Positions 1 through 12,437 of a stretch of DNA of 64,000 bases are shown one piece after another. Each line of letters starts with the position of its first letter. Positions within the stretch are counted from its first letter, which is position 1. The DNA lies in contig NC_133237.1 in the NCBI RefSeq assembly GCF_040436345.1, positions 26,727,749 through 26,791,748 of the forward strand, in the 5' to 3' direction. Below the pieces are notes generated by a model. It did not search any database and was not told the DNA's origin. It saw nothing but the letters and a program-made list of their open reading frames with translations. The position numbers and the translations under genes are program-made. The stretch comes from Pagrus major. Lineage: Eukaryota; Chordata; Actinopteri; Spariformes; Sparidae.

Positions 1-798
1 TGAGAGTATTTCTCATCCTCTGCGCTCTGAGGTAGGATTTCACTTCCTGCTTTTTCGGCGGTCTTCTGTCTCACTGCCATCAACCTTTACTTTAGTAACG
101 CTTGTTGTAACAAACAACTACTCACGTGTGCTTCGTGTAGCGATCGTGTTGTCCACTCTGAGTGAGTGGCTGATGATAAAGCGAGCGGAGCAGAGGAATA
201 AACGCTCATCAGTTTGCAGAGGACAGGTCACATCCTCACTGTCTCGTCTGTTGTTACCCCGAAATCGGCTGGTAACAACCCCGCCTACGTTTAAGGTAAC
301 TGTCCACAGTGGAAACACAAAGCAGATCTGGCGTTTGGGTGCAGTTACCGCGGGTTACGCAGGGTTCAAAAGGTACCGAAAGCACTTCAGTGGACGCACA
401 GGTTTACTCTATCAACAGGTAACTGAACGGCACAAACTTTCTTGTAGTAGTTTCCAGGATGCAGCTTCTAAAATGTGAGTGTTTGCTGCATTTCTCAGTT
501 TTACATGATTGTGCATTTTTGTGTTTTGAAGCGTTCATCAGACAAAATCAAAGACAAAAGAAGTCATTTGAAGACGTCACGTCGGACTGTGGGCAGTTGT
601 GGTAAGTATATCAGTAATCTCTGACATTTTACTGACCAAACAATTAAAATAATCAACAGATCAATTAGTTGATTGCAGCTCTACATGGGACAAAACGGTC
701 GTTCATCTTTAACCACTATCATATTTGATCAGTGTGCGTCAGATGTCATTGTTTCTGGAAGATAATCCTGAATACACACAGTTTGTTTGATCACTTAC
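1..798. other. Last intron of tsen54 with an unexplained CpG-containing segment
   Basis: No tsen54 coding exon was found here. Positions 121-480 are richer in CG dinucleotides than the surroundings and hold an open frame of 116 codons on the plus strand (128-478). It ends at a GT-containing junction (AAAATGTGAGT, near 473-483) that could serve as a splice donor. No family is recognised. It could be a first exon or promoter of another transcript, or transposon-derived. Positions 600-690 resemble the GGGCTGCAACTA-type interspersed repeat seen elsewhere in the window. Confidence 0.3.
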
Positions 799-3700
799 CT
801 GCACACACACATGCGGGAGTAAGGTTTCCCCGGGTTGCTCTTCTTGAAGTCGGCCACCGTATCCGGCTGGTAAACATTGAAACAAATCCTCCACTCATCT
901 GAACCTTTTATACTGAGGAGACAAAGCACAACGCCTTCGTCTGAATGATGGACTCTCCATCACGGCACAATACATCAACCTCGTCGTACGCGAGCGCCAC
1001 GAGGCCGTGACAAACAGCACCTCACGCCTTTGTCTCGGCGTCTTTATGGGTTTGTAAATTAAAGATCATAAACTGTGATGGCAGCGAGACGAGCCGGGTT
1101 CATATAAAGTCCAAACTGATTTATCCTCTTTGAGAGGTGACTCAGACCTGACTGTGATACAACAGCTTACTCCATCACGGTCGATGTGGTGTTCACCCAA
1201 TTACATTTCAAGTCTTTCATACAAATTAGAATTTAAATTTAACACCTTTGTTTTCACGGTCAGTGCAGTCAGAGGATGACGGAGAGCAAGCAGGGACAAG
1301 AAGGCTCACAATTACTTATTCATACATTAAAGGAGCACTCCGTAGTTTTGGGGACGACATCTTAAGATCTTCATCAGCTGATTTTTTTCTGCCTGAACAA
1401 ACTAAAAATTCAAACTCTCTTTGTTGTCATGACTGAATAAACTGAATAAACAAACTGATTTTAAAGGACAACACAATTTATACTGTTTTGCTTTGTTTAT
1501 ATGTGGCGGACCCTGCCACCTTTCTAGCTTCAAACAGTGTTCTGGGAGCTTATTTTCCTCAGAACAGCTTGTTTATTCACTTATAAAACAAAGTTTCTGT
1601 TATTACCTCATTAATATTGTAAATATATAAAATTCTGAGTTTGAATTTATTCTCCAAAACTACATAATGCCCCTTTAATTTATTGACTTTTATAAGACAT
1701 TTTTGTCTGTATTTTTTAGCTCCGCATAATACTTACTCAGATAAGTGGAAATAAATTGATGGATTAATAAAATAATTATATTTTTTGTGTGTTTGTTCAC
1801 AAAATATCAGCAACATTTTTGCCAACATAAAACCAGAATAACTAGAAAGGTTTTCCCGACAATTATAAGACTTGAGCACACGACCAAACGTTGTTGTTTT
1901 TTTTACATATTTATGTTATTTATGTTTTATTTAAGAGATTTTAATATTTGTTTTCACATTCCAGCTCCACTGTCTGAATAATAAAAGTTAAAGTTCACTC
2001 TCCTGCGAGCTCCCTCGATCTTTTTACAAAGAAATTACATTTTAATTTGGCTTTTTATGGAGTAGCTGCATCAGTTTTATTCTTTTAGTGTGTCAAGAAT
2101 GTTACATTATCATTACTATTCTTATTATTGTATTTTATTTTATCTTTATTAATTTGTCTGCTTGCTTTTCTCTAATTTATTGCAACTGCTGCTTGTTTTA
2201 ATCTGTTATTTCCACATTTTACATCCACTTTTATTGTTTTTATCGTGTATTCTTTTATCCTGTCTTTGTTCAGCATCTTGGGCTGCACCTTTGCATGACA
2301 GGTGCTATATAAATACAGTTATTATTAGTATTATTTGCTTTTTGAAATGGTCTTAATATGACAATAATAGAATAAACTTCTGAGACAATATATTATTGTG
2401 ACAGGCCTAATAAAGGATTACACAGCCTCCTGCATGGACACTGCCCTGTCATGTCAGCGTCACATGTAGTTTATCAGTGTTTTTGCCAACAGCAGGCTGA
2501 TTCAATGCTTTTCAGGACTTTAAGACCTGCAGATACCCTGTTGATTTAGGTTTGATCTCGGATAAAGACGCCTATAGACTGTACGCTTACAACAATCTCC
2601 CCTGTTCATCACATGTCACACAGAGTCGGATGGGGCTAATAAAACCCCGTCAGACTGAACGATATCAGTTTAAAGGCACGTCATACGAGGCGGTGAACGT
2701 CTGGTGACTGTTTTCAGTCCCGCCTGACTGAACGGACATCAGATAAGGAAAATCATTTTCAACTGTCAGTGTGATAACAGAAACAGAAACAAGTGATACC
2801 TGGACGCTCCCTCCAGCAGATGTGTCGATTTAATCACACTCATTTTATCCAGCAGCTCCTCTGGAATAAAAAACAAACATCACTGATTGAATCAGATACA
2901 ACTGAATGATCCAGAGACCATAATAAACTCTAGAAACTGGGTCCGTGTGAACTCACCAGTGGGGATTGGCTGCCTGGGGTCATGTAGAGGAGTGACTTCT
3001 CTGTTCCACAGGTGAGCTGGTCGGCCTTTACGCCTCCCCTCCCGCCTCGCCAGGAGCTCCTGATACTCTGCCCAGTTTCTACAGCGCCGAACCTTCAACA
3101 GGAACGCAGAACGTGAGCCCCCATAATGTGCTCCTTGTGTACAAAGGTCATTTTTATTTTTGTTTAAATAATACATCTCCAGTTCTTGTAGGAACGTGCA
3201 GAATCAAAGAATCTCTTTTCTGCACCACTGTGTTTCAGAGATGAGCCGACCGTCCTCATATGTATATTGATGTTATACTACATATGTTACGAACCTCTCG
3301 GTCTCTGTTGATGTCCCAGCGGCGCCTTCGCTTGTCCTCCTCCCTCTTCTGGTCCTTTGAGGACATCTTCACCTCCCGCAGGTTTATCCTCCGCCTCCAG
3401 GGGGCGATGTCACAGACTCCCACAGCCACAGACCCAGGGAGCAGAGAGGGGTCTGGAGGGTACAGGCAGCTGGAGGAGCTCCCCCTGGAGCCCAGGTCAG
3501 GGAAGGGGATGGATTTGAAGTGCCAGCGTGAGTAACCAGAGGCAGGCTGGTGATCTGATCGCTCCCCGAGATCATCCGTCATCCACCAGGTCCTGCCCCT
3601 GCCTTCATCTGAGGAAGCTGCAGCGGCAGTCCCTGCAGACGCCGTCAGGGGTGATTCAGGAGGTTTTTTATCCTCTTCACATTCATGGCCACATTCATCT

Positions 3701-6700
3701 TCCTCCATTCTGTCAGCTGTAGGTCTCTCCTGGACTTCAGTATGACTACAGCAAGAGAAAACTTTGTGTAAGCTTCTGATTTACAAAAGTCTCAAGTCAG
3801 TCTTCATCTGAGCAACATTTTACAGTTAATCAGAAATGAAGCTGCAATAAAACTCAAAAACTTCCGGGTACGTTGGTGGATAGTTTGGATTTTTATTGGT
3901 TTGGATATTTTTTAAGGTCAGTCACTTTCTTTTGATCAACAGAAAAGTAAACACAAAGTTATGAGAACCAATAAATATCTTTTATCATTGAAAATTAAAT
4001 ATTTTTGGAACGTTGTTCAGAATGTGTGTGTATTATCAGAGTTGTAGGACTCTGAAGATGAAAGACCCATTAGAGACAAACAATCAGATATCTTGTTACA
4101 CTCCGTTTCTGTCCTCAGTCTGACTTTGCCTCCACTGATTGATTTCATTTGCTCGGCTGCTTTTAAAGGTGAGCCAGTGGCAGCTGGTGAAATTTTTCTT
4201 GGGAGGTGGCGCTTGAAGTTCAAGTGTAACCAGGATTGAAAACAGCCTCCTGGTGTCAAATGTTTCTGAAAAATGCTTTAAATCAATCATACCTGTCTGA
4301 ACGTACGCTGGCTATGATCTGAAAGTTTGAAAAAGGAGGCAGGGAAAGAGAAATAAAGCACTGACATCACTGCATGCAGTTAGCAGAAACTTCTTGTTAA
4401 ACTCGCTCCTTAAAAAAAAACGAGTCGTCCTCCGTCTTGATGTCTGGTGCCCTCTATTGATCATCTATTGTCTAGCTGCCACAGGAAAAACTGCTGTTTC
4501 GTGTCATGATGGTCTGCACCCTGGCAAGGCCTCTACATCAAATTTTAGGTCGGTCAGATTTATTTAATAATCACTGGAGTTCCCCTGGAATTACTTTAAA
4601 ATCAATAGCTTGTTTTATAAAGATAAATAATAGTCCTACTTTTTATTTCTTCCTGTTCTTTCATTGAGCAGCAGCTGCACAATAAAATCTAGTTGTGCCC
4701 AGGGCCTCTGTCTACCTGGATGTTGCGGTGGGGGTGGGGCTGGCACTGCGCTTCCTCTTCAGCTGTTTCCCCGCTCGGTCACGTGACTGCGGCAGGTTCA
4801 GCTGCCTCGTGTAGGACGACGGCTCCGAACTGGAAGAAGAGAAACATGACACACATTATTCTGACTTCCACAGCAACGACATTCAAAATATGAGTCACTA
4901 AAGATCCTTTTGGGCTGGATTTGTTTCTCCAACATATGTAATGATGTGTATGTCTGTAAGGGGCTTTAAATGCTTCTAACTCCGTCTGAATGAAGATTTT
5001 GATACCTGGGATCGAATCTGTGCACCACGTAGCCGAGCCTCTTCAAATGTCCAAACACCTTTGTGATGATAAAGAATCGTTAGACCAGTTCAGCAGTGCA
5101 GTCGTCCTTCAGGATATCTGAGTGTTTATTTGTACCTGATACTGCTGGAGGCTCACTGTGCTCGAGGACAGAAACTTCTCGTAGCCGTCCTGGATGGACA
5201 GCGGCAGGTTCTGGTAGAACACCTGCAGGTTCCCCTGCTCGCACAGGACACCCACATGTCATCAATCAGTATGTGACAGATCACATGTGTTGCAGCATGT
5301 GTGTTTTATAAATACTTTTGAATATTATTGTTGTAAGAGGGCGAACCACACCCTGAAGAACAGGTTTAATCTGCCACTCACACACTCCATCAGGTAGAGA
5401 GCCTCTTCAGGGAGGAGATGCTGCTTGCCGTTGGCAGAAAAGCCCATCGTCTGCCAAAACTTCCCCTAAAAAACAAATATTGTGAGACACAGTTTAATAA
5501 TTTGAAAGACATTTTATAACAAGAAAAGCTGATTACAGGGTGTGTGTATTGATAGTTTGTTTCACTCACAGCAGGAGACTGAAGCTCAACTATCTGCTCA
5601 CTTGGAAGCCATGTGGCCTTCACCAGGTTTCCTCTGCAGGAAAATAAAATGGACAGTATTTATCTCATGTTGGTGCTGCAGAGTGACAGAAGTTAGTTTT
5701 GTCAGACGATATACTGTCCCAGAAATAAGTGCAACAAACCATATTATTGTCATTTTAAAACCACTTTGTGCCACTGATATGATGATAATATAACAGCATC
5801 ATAATTATAAGTGCACACTTTCAAAGAGCTATGAACTTTTAACTCTTCTGGTGATAATTACACTACGTTTACTCACAGTCTCTCCACTCTCTCCTCTGAT
5901 ATGAGGCTCCAGTGCTCGTTCAGACTCTGCTCGAGCCGCTGTCTTTGCTCGTCTGAGTCATTTGGGAAGAAATCCTTCTGACCTCGGACTGGGATCTTGT
6001 GACTCCTGGATCGGGCTGCAAACAGTTCAGACGGGCTGGAATTTAAAGAAATAAAGGCAAGACATATTACTACAAACTGAAAAATCACTGGTGTGGATGT
6101 TTTTCTACAAGAAGAAGACAACTTGGGGAAAAAAGTCTTATCACAGTTATGTAAAATCAAATAAACCATCTTTCCTCACTACATCTCAGCCTTTCCTATA
6201 CTCAGGTGTGCAAATACTACAGGTTTGCAATTTATTTTTAAAATATAAAAATGTTGGTTTCTATTCTCGGTTATTTTCTCGGTATCGGCCACGAGAGTTA
6301 GGTCATTATTGTACCGGCTCAAAGAAATCAACATCACGCGTCCCTAAATCTCCTGAATAGCCACAAGAACAGACCATCCTTTTCATCTGCATGTGTTTTA
6401 CAGCATGCTTAGATTATAAATACAGGAAACAGCATTCACACAGTTACTAACTTGCTCTTCTGCCTGAGCATTTCTCTGTTATATAACTAAATGAAAACCA
6501 GCTGCATGAATGTCTCTCAGTACTGTTTATTTCCACAGTGAGTCATAAAGTCATGACTCACTGCCATGGGACCTCACCCTGATTTTCTTATTTTTATTTT
6601 TTAAAAATAAGTTACCTGCATTATGCCTTGCCAACAATACACCCTGTTTAACCCACCATATATTAAACTATTGGCTAATGTGCACATCTAACCCCCCAAA

Positions 6701-7138
6701 AACAGCTTTTACTGCTATTAATTCTTTATTTTTAAATTGTTTCCATCTTGTTCCACAACTAATTTACACAAAATTAGTGTGGCAGAGAGAGCACAGTGTA
6801 GAATAATGACCTATTGACTACTGTATAGAAAGCTTTTGTGTTTTTCTAAATATTAACTGATGTTTTCCCAGTAAATAAAGTTGCATGCTGGTGCCACAAC
6901 CTGACAACTTTTGCTAGCTTAGCTGACAGTTAACTGAACCGTCCCACCGTGTGAAAAGAAGCACACGTGGTTTCCAACGACACAAAATGTCTGACAAACA
7001 GCCACTGAGCGAGAAAAATGTGTAACGTATTGATCCCCTGTCGATAAATGTATTTAAAGTGTCAATAAAGGTGATAACGGACCTTAATACTTCACTGAAG
7101 AACTTCCCCTCGGTGTCTGTCTTGTTATGGTCCGCCAT
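799..7138 (-). CDS. tsen54: tRNA-splicing endonuclease subunit Sen54 (3' end beyond window)
   Basis: Sen54 is a structural subunit of the nuclear tRNA-splicing endonuclease (with Sen2, Sen34 and Sen15), which cuts introns from pre-tRNAs. Coding exons, read leftwards: 7083-7138, 5877-6035, 5570-5633, 5382-5465, 5136-5234, 5006-5058, 4716-4829, 3295-~3728, 2957-3092, 2800-2860 and 799-912. All have GT-AG borders and phases agree. The N-terminus has [14 protein letters not shown] and ERVERL, and then the [11 protein letters not shown] block, as remembered for human TSEN54. The middle exon is charged and poorly conserved. The end carries WAEYQELL and [10 protein letters not shown]. The start ATG at 7138 opens MADHNKTD. 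The acceptor of the eighth exon is uncertain: only a site near 3728 keeps the frame. The final exon (the family's C-terminal GDISFYSF region) is not found before position 1, so the gene continues to the left. Identification is firm. Confidence 0.93.
1327..1678. mobile_element. TTAA-flanked MITE in a tsen54 intron
   Basis: A 352-bp element with terminal inverted repeats. The left end reads AAGGAGCACTCCGTAGTTTT. The right end is close to its reverse complement (AAAACTACATAATGCCCCTT). TTAA is present at both edges (1327-1330 and 1675-1678). No transposase is encoded. TTAA targets are typical of piggyBac and Kolobok families, but the class cannot be decided from the ends alone. Confidence 0.75.
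1679..2799. other. Rest of the tsen54 penultimate intron
   Basis: AT-rich intronic DNA with long T-runs (1780-2340). No exon-like segment with usable splice sites was found. Confidence 0.4.
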
Positions 7139-7477
7139 GTTTACCGGGCAGCGCCGCACTGTGCGATCTCCTCCTGGTCCTAGAGCCCGTCAGGTTCACT
7201 GGGTATTACAAGTAGTTACACACATGACCAGCAGGGGGAGCTGAAGTGGAAACAGCTGTTTATGGGATAAACATAATTCAGCCATTAAATTATGTTAATA
7301 ACCACAACAATCATTCACTTAAATGTCCCAAACTCTTTTTATCTTTTTGCTGACTTTTTCTGAGTTTTTTGTTTCTTATTTATATTGTTTATATTGTTTC
7401 TACTGCTTTTTTTTAACTTATATTTTCTTTTTAACTTATTTATTACTATTGTTTTTAATTGATGCTCTCTATTTTTG
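7139..7477. promoter_or_regulatory. tsen54 upstream region
   Basis: The sequence just upstream of the tsen54 ATG (about 7139-7200) is GC-richer than its surroundings and is the likely promoter. From 7300 to 7480 it turns into T-rich low-complexity DNA. The repeated pentraxin-unit sequence starts at about 7478. No TATA box is obvious for tsen54. Confidence 0.35.
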
Positions 7478-8657
7478 CTATCCCCTTCGTTGCTATAATA
7501 TTACAAACTCCCAGTTGCAGGATTGATGAGGGATTACCTTATTTTATCTTATTGTTTGGAATTAAAAAAGAAAATTTAATAAAGTAAACATTTTGGCATA
7601 AATGCTTGTGAACTTGTCTCTGTGATGGAACATTTACTGTACTTAAACATTACCATCTTCTACTTTATACTTTCACTCCACTTTGTTATGGAGGCAAATA
7701 TCATAAGTAATTTTGCAGATGCATGGTGCTTCAGAGAGATTATTTATCGCCAATATATCTTTTCTTTTGGGTACTTTTTACAAAACTGATCTCTACTTAA
7801 ATGCAACTGACTTGTTTTATGAAATACCTTTAAGAAGAAAATGCTGCAGGGGTCATAGTCATCCAACTTTCACCATGGTTTTAACATTGTTCAGTGATAC
7901 AATATTTTCAAGTTTCATTTTAGTCTGTAAAAAATAACTGCATCGGGAATTAAAATGTGTAAAATGAGTTAATAAATACATTTTAATAAAATAAAATGAG
8001 GCTTTAAGTCATTCTTTTTCTATTATAATTTGTTCTCATCTATAATTACTTGTCTTATCTCTTGGTCTTTATGTATGAAAGTATAAATTTGCTAATTATC
8101 TAAAGCTGAAATAACTGCTCAATTAATCGATGAGTTAATAAACAGAAAATCAATCAGCAATGGTTTTTATTAGCCCGTGTTTATGTTTACTTAAGGATCC
8201 CCGATAAGAAGCACATGGAAGTGCCTCTAGTCTCCCTGGAGTCCCAAACATAAAAATAAAATATGGACGTGTAATGAGAATACAAACTATTTAAAGTTAG
8301 AAAATTTTGCTGATTTCTGACATTCTGTAAACAAACAACTGGTTGATTTATTGAGAAAATACATTAAATAGAAGATGCATCAGAAGATAAATTAATAACA
8401 CAAAATGTTTAACTTGCTTCCCGAAAATTGGCTTCATATTTATTAAAACACCATGTAGTGCTTATATGCAACATTAATAGTATATTTGGGTTAAATTTGG
8501 CTATCAATAATAATGAATGATTATCAGGAATGATTATCAATTATAATAAATATTAATTTCCAATTTTGGCAACATTCACTCTTGTACAATATTAAATAGA
8601 CAGCATGGAGGTTCAAAAGTCTTTTATTTAACACAAAGCAAAACATGTACTATATAC

Positions 8658-8704
<47 letters not shown>

Positions 8705-8770
8705 TCATAATCATAATCCAACTAACGTCAGTAAGCCAGAGTCCAACAGTCCTGTGCTTAGCCGTGCTAT
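7478..8770 (+). repeat. Pentraxin-unit 3' flank without its gene (left edge of the array)
   Basis: From about 7478 the sequence closely matches DNA lying downstream of pentraxin copies 1-3 (12457 onward, 19980 onward, 24296 onward). The shared blocks include the segments around GGATTGATGA, TTTTGGCATAAATGC and GAGTTAATAAATA, and the GT microsatellite. No pentraxin exon precedes it here. This is best read as the right-hand part of a lost or never-complete array unit (unit 0). It ends with a (TG)n tract at about 8660-8703. Confidence 0.75.
8660..8703. repeat. (TG)n microsatellite
   Basis: About 20 uninterrupted TG repeats. The equivalent tract is shorter in unit 2 (about 13602-13617) and intermediate in unit 4 (about 25578-25612), so it is a length-variable marker within the array. 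Confidence 0.9.
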
Positions 8771-9373
8771 CAGGGCCATCCCGAGGCATAAGCGAACTAA
8801 GCGGCTGCTTGGGGCCCCAATCGAGAAAAAAAAAATCAATTTATTTTTTTTTACATATTAAATAAATTAAACAAGTGACATAAATGAATGAATGAATGAA
8901 TGAATAATTCAAGACAAGATGATTCTGATTTCATGATCAATATAGGGGCCCTGAGGCTCAAGTCGTTGCGTGAAGTAACTACCTCAATAAGTCAAAAAGC
9001 AAAAGGCTACGAATCTGAATGAATTTAGGTATTGCCCTTCTCCAGCTGGCCATCCCAAAAATGCACCAGAATACAGGAAATCACATCTACCAAATTCAGA
9101 ATTTTCTGGGGGAGGACCCCCAGGCCCCCCTTCCCCCATTTACACCCACTTTCGTACAAATAAGGTGGTGGTGGTGGTGGGGGGTCCTTATGCATCTGGG
9201 CCCAGGGGGACAGTAGTTCATAATCTGTCACTGTATTAATGCAATTTATAATGTAACATTATAGTGTGGCATTTGTGTCAATAATTGTCAAGTACAGGTG
9301 ACTCCGCGGTGGTGGGAGAGGGGCCCCAAATCAAATTCTGGTAAGGGCCCCCAAAAGGCTTGGGCCGGCACTG
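8771..9373. mobile_element. hAT-like non-autonomous element in unit 1
   Basis: A 603-bp element starting CAGGGCCATCCCGAGGC and ending GCTTGGGCCGGCACTG, which are imperfect terminal inverted repeats of the CAGNG type known from hAT elements. The flanks are CGTGCTAT (8763-8770) and CCTGGTAT (9374-9381), an 8-bp target duplication with two mismatches. Units 2 and 3 show the uninterrupted empty site. No transposase is present. It holds an (ATGA)n tract near 8883-8904. Confidence 0.8.
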
Positions 9374-9381
9374 CCTGGTAT

Positions 9382-9792
9382 GCTATGCTGTGTGCTATGC
9401 TATCTCGGCCCAGTTCAACGTTACCAGTCTTTGAAGAAAAGGTGCTGGTGGTTCCTTGGCTGATGAGCCAAGCAGGAGAAGGTTGTAATCCCAATGTTGA
9501 ACAGTGCTGTTCTTGCTGCGCAGAGTCCGATGAAAGAACGTGGATGGAGGAAACTGGTCGCTCCTTTCCTTTGCAGGGATAGTAAATCGGTACTGTGGGG
9601 AGAAGTTCTTTGGGCCTGCTGGAAATGCAGCTGGCAGCTTTCAGCAGCTGTTGGGCCAAGAGGAATCCAAGAGAAGAGCTGGGGGCAAGGCCCAGTGGGG
9701 GCAGAACTGGAGCAGAGAGAGAATAAAGGAAGGAGCCAGAGTTTTGACCACCTCCTCTGTCACCCTGACCAACAGTAGCTCAAAGCTCGGTC
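9382..9792. repeat. Spacer module B, unit 1
   Basis: A block of about 410 bp found upstream of copies 1-4, nearly unchanged in units 1-3. It has open frames on both strands (for example minus 9288-9659 and plus 9494-9778), but the minus frame runs into the neighbouring transposon end and no protein family is recognised. The frames may simply reflect recent duplication of a stop-poor sequence. Confidence 0.55.
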
Positions 9793-9992
9793 TCTTGGCA
9801 GTCTTTGCACCATGGTGTGTTTAAAAGTCTGCTTATTAACCAGTGTCCTCTTTTCGGGGCCTCTGAAGTTTTGTGTCCTCAAAATACCTCAAAATCTGAA
9901 CTTTGCAGTTATTTATGTTGGCCTCACAGTTGTTTGTCAACACAGTGGATGTACAAACCTGTCCAAACGGTCAGATTCTGTGTGGGTAGGTG

Positions 9993-10071
9993 TTACATAG
10001 AGATGAGCAAAGGTTTATAGATGCTGTTATTTGCATATCAGGAGGAGTTTTGGGAATCACAACATAAAAAA
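9993..10071 (+). promoter_or_regulatory. Promoter of pentraxin copy 1
   Basis: Contains TTACATAG (9993-10000, a one-base departure from the C/EBP-type TTRCNNAA), the octamer ATTTGCAT (10029-10036) and a weak TATA-like CATAAAAAA (10063-10071). The transcript probably starts near 10090-10100. An octamer overlapping an NF-kB element is known in the human CRP promoter; its use here is inferred. Confidence 0.5.
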
Positions 10072-10233
10072 CCCCCAGTTCAGACTGTCTGCAGGAGGAC
10101 CTCTGCAGCTGCACGGTTTGTATACAACCTTAATTGCACTTATATATCTTTATATAACCAATCCTGTGCATTTAAACTACTGAAGCTGCATATAACATAA
10201 TAAATAAATGTTCTGCAGGTTTGCCGAGACAAA

Positions 10234-12169
10234 ATGAGACTCCCTGCCGTCCTTTTTCTCATTGCCATCTCCAGGGCGATGGCCAGTAATTATATACCTT
10301 TCCTTTCCTGTCTATATATTAAGGAATACATTTAATGTTTTGGTTTTTTTTATTTTGGGGCTTTCATCTGCCAATTAAAAGGTGAATGAACTGACTAAAA
10401 CAGTCTTCACATTTAAGAAACAACTATTTATTTTCTGATTTATCATTCGTAATTTTTCAAGTAAAACTGGTTAAAAAAATCCAGCTTCTTATAGGACTTA
10501 TAAGAGTTATTTATTAGTTTAAATTGTTACTGCATTCACCTGTAGTGTCTCCCCTTACAGTATTTTTAAGTTTTATTAAATATCTGTCATTATTTTATCA
10601 TGTTTAGGACCTAGAAAACCCTGCAGATGTTGTTGTTGCTGCTCTTGATAACCCTCGAGCCGACATTTCTTTGACAAGACGTCTGTTTGTTGTCTATCAG
10701 GGAGGATTCCCATCCAGACCCTGGTGTTCCCCTCTGAGACCAATACCAGCTATGTGGAGACGGTCCCTCTGAAACCCCTCAACATGACGGCTTTCACTCT
10801 GTGCATGCGAGTGGCCACAGAGCTCAGCGGAGACCGCGAGGTCATCCTCTTTGCGTACCGGACTAGAGACTATGATGCGCTGAATGTGTGGCGTGAGCTG
10901 GACGGCAGGTAGGCACACTTCTGTACTGGAGCAAAGACAGTGTGATTTAAGATAGACGGTATTTTGTGACCATGTTCCATTAAAGCTGCAATATGTAAGA
11001 ATTGGCCACTTGACGAATTCAAACTTAAAACAAAAAGATAGCAGCATATCACCAGAGTAACTGCTTACTGCTGCTAACTGTAGCTGCTGTTGGCTAGTTA
11101 GCTCAGTTAGCTGTGCAGCTAGTGTTATCTGTGGTTTCACAGAAAACGTACTGAGCTAACATTTATTCAGGCAGTTGAATTCGACATACGCTTACATGGT
11201 CATACAAGGAAAACATTGCGGTTTGGGTATGTTACTTATGTAACTTCAGCAGTTATGTTAAGTATGTGATGAAATATAAGTGTGTTAAAAACACCTCACC
11301 TTTGACTTCTCCTGGGTCAAAGTCCTGTAGCCTCCCTATTTGGACTTTCTCACTTTTTACACAACTTCCCCTGACTTCCTCCCTTACTGCTGAACTCAAC
11401 AGGTGGCCAATTCTTACACACTGCATCATTAACAAGTGCATAGATAAGGATTTATTAATCTCCGTGAGGTTCTCATTTTAGATCTACTGCTATATTTCAT
11501 TAATAAGAACAAATCTGCTCTACTTCCACCAATAATAATAACATGTTCTCATGCATTTTTTAAATTAAATATAATTTTACATTGTCGTAGAATCAAGCTT
11601 AAGCATTGAACTGAGGAAATGTAAGATAAATATGTGTGAAGTGATTTCACCGACACCTACCAGGCTCCATATGTCCTTTGCTTTGTAACCTTGATGTGTT
11701 TTATTTTGCTTTGTTAAACCCTCTGGAGATACAAACAAATCTATTTTATATGTGTGTGTTTAGATACTCCTTCTACCTGAGTGGAGACGGTGTTTTATTC
11801 GATGTCCCTGACCTCGGTGCCCTGCAGACCCACCTGTGTGTCACCTGGGATTCCCGTTCAGGTGCGTCTGCCCTCTTCATGGACGGGAGGAAAAGCCTGA
11901 CCAAAATTTACAAGAAGGGTCACACCATCCCCCCCGGAGGAAAGGTCCTCCTCGGTCAAGATCCGGACAGTTACTTGGGTGAATTTGATGCCAAGCAGAG
12001 TTTTGTTGGGGAGATCTTTGATTTTAATATGTGGGACTCTGTCCTCTCTGTCAGCACGATTAAAAACGTGTTCTCCGGGAAGAGAGTACCAAGAGGAAAC
12101 ATTTTTGACTGGGAAACCATGCCTCTTAGAACTAATGGGGAAGTAAAGGTTTTTAATACTGAGCTGTAG
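10234..12169 (+). CDS. Short pentraxin (CRP/SAP-like), copy 1
   Basis: A secreted pattern-recognition protein of the short pentraxin family, whose members form rings and bind ligands through calcium. Exons are 10234-10285 (17-residue signal peptide MRLPAVLFLIAISRAMA), 10701-10908 and 11764-12169, giving 221 aa. The pentraxin signature H-x-C-x-[ST]-W-x-[ST] is HLCVTWDS. Its Cys and the one in FTLCMRV match the conserved disulphide. The calcium loop reads GQDPDSYLGEFDAKQ against EQDSFGGNFEGSQ remembered for human CRP. It starts the mature chain RRIPIQ, unlike GSVPIR in the other copies, and has sequons NTS and NMT. An ATTAAA signal lies at 12375-12380. A 5'-UTR intron from about 10120 to the ATTCTGCAG-like acceptor at 10218 is plausible. 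The family is certain; the orthologue name is not assigned. Confidence 0.93.
10980..11432. mobile_element. TTAA-flanked MITE in intron 2, copy 1
   Basis: Both ends carry TTAA, followed by inverted copies of AGCTGCAATATGTAAGAATT (the right end reads AATTCTTACACACTGCATCA). The same element sits at the same place in all five pentraxin genes, so it was inserted before the array expanded. It has no coding capacity. The inner part holds repeated TTAGC/CTAGT words. Confidence 0.75.
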
Positions 12170-12437
12170 CTGTAATTCTCACACTAACATGCTGAAATAA
12201 TGTAGTTAATTGCATAATGTCAAGTAAGTCAATATATAACTCTGAAGCCAATGGAAGTCACTGCAGCCACATAACACTTGTATGATATACATGATGATTT
12301 GTTGACCAAAATGCAGTTCTGTGCACCGATTTAAGTGTCATTACTTATGTAAACTTGTTTCTTATCTCAGCCCAATTAAAAAACCTCTGCTGGCAATGCC
12401 TGTTGTGGTAGAATGTCTATGAAGATAATGTCAAACT

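Noticed and set aside
8662-8865. Open frames made of repeated Cys-Val
   Set aside because: They are translations of the TG microsatellite, not protein genes.
9288-9659. Minus-strand 123-codon frame in module B taken as a conserved gene
   Set aside because: In unit 1 it runs across the right end of the hAT-like element, and in other units its length changes. Conservation is explained by recent duplication.
10600-10700. Conserved block before exon 2 (CCTGCAGATGTTGTTGTTGC) as an extra pentraxin exon
   Set aside because: It leads straight into the polypyrimidine and CAG acceptor of exon 2 and has no acceptor-donor pair of its own. The whole intron is equally conserved among copies.
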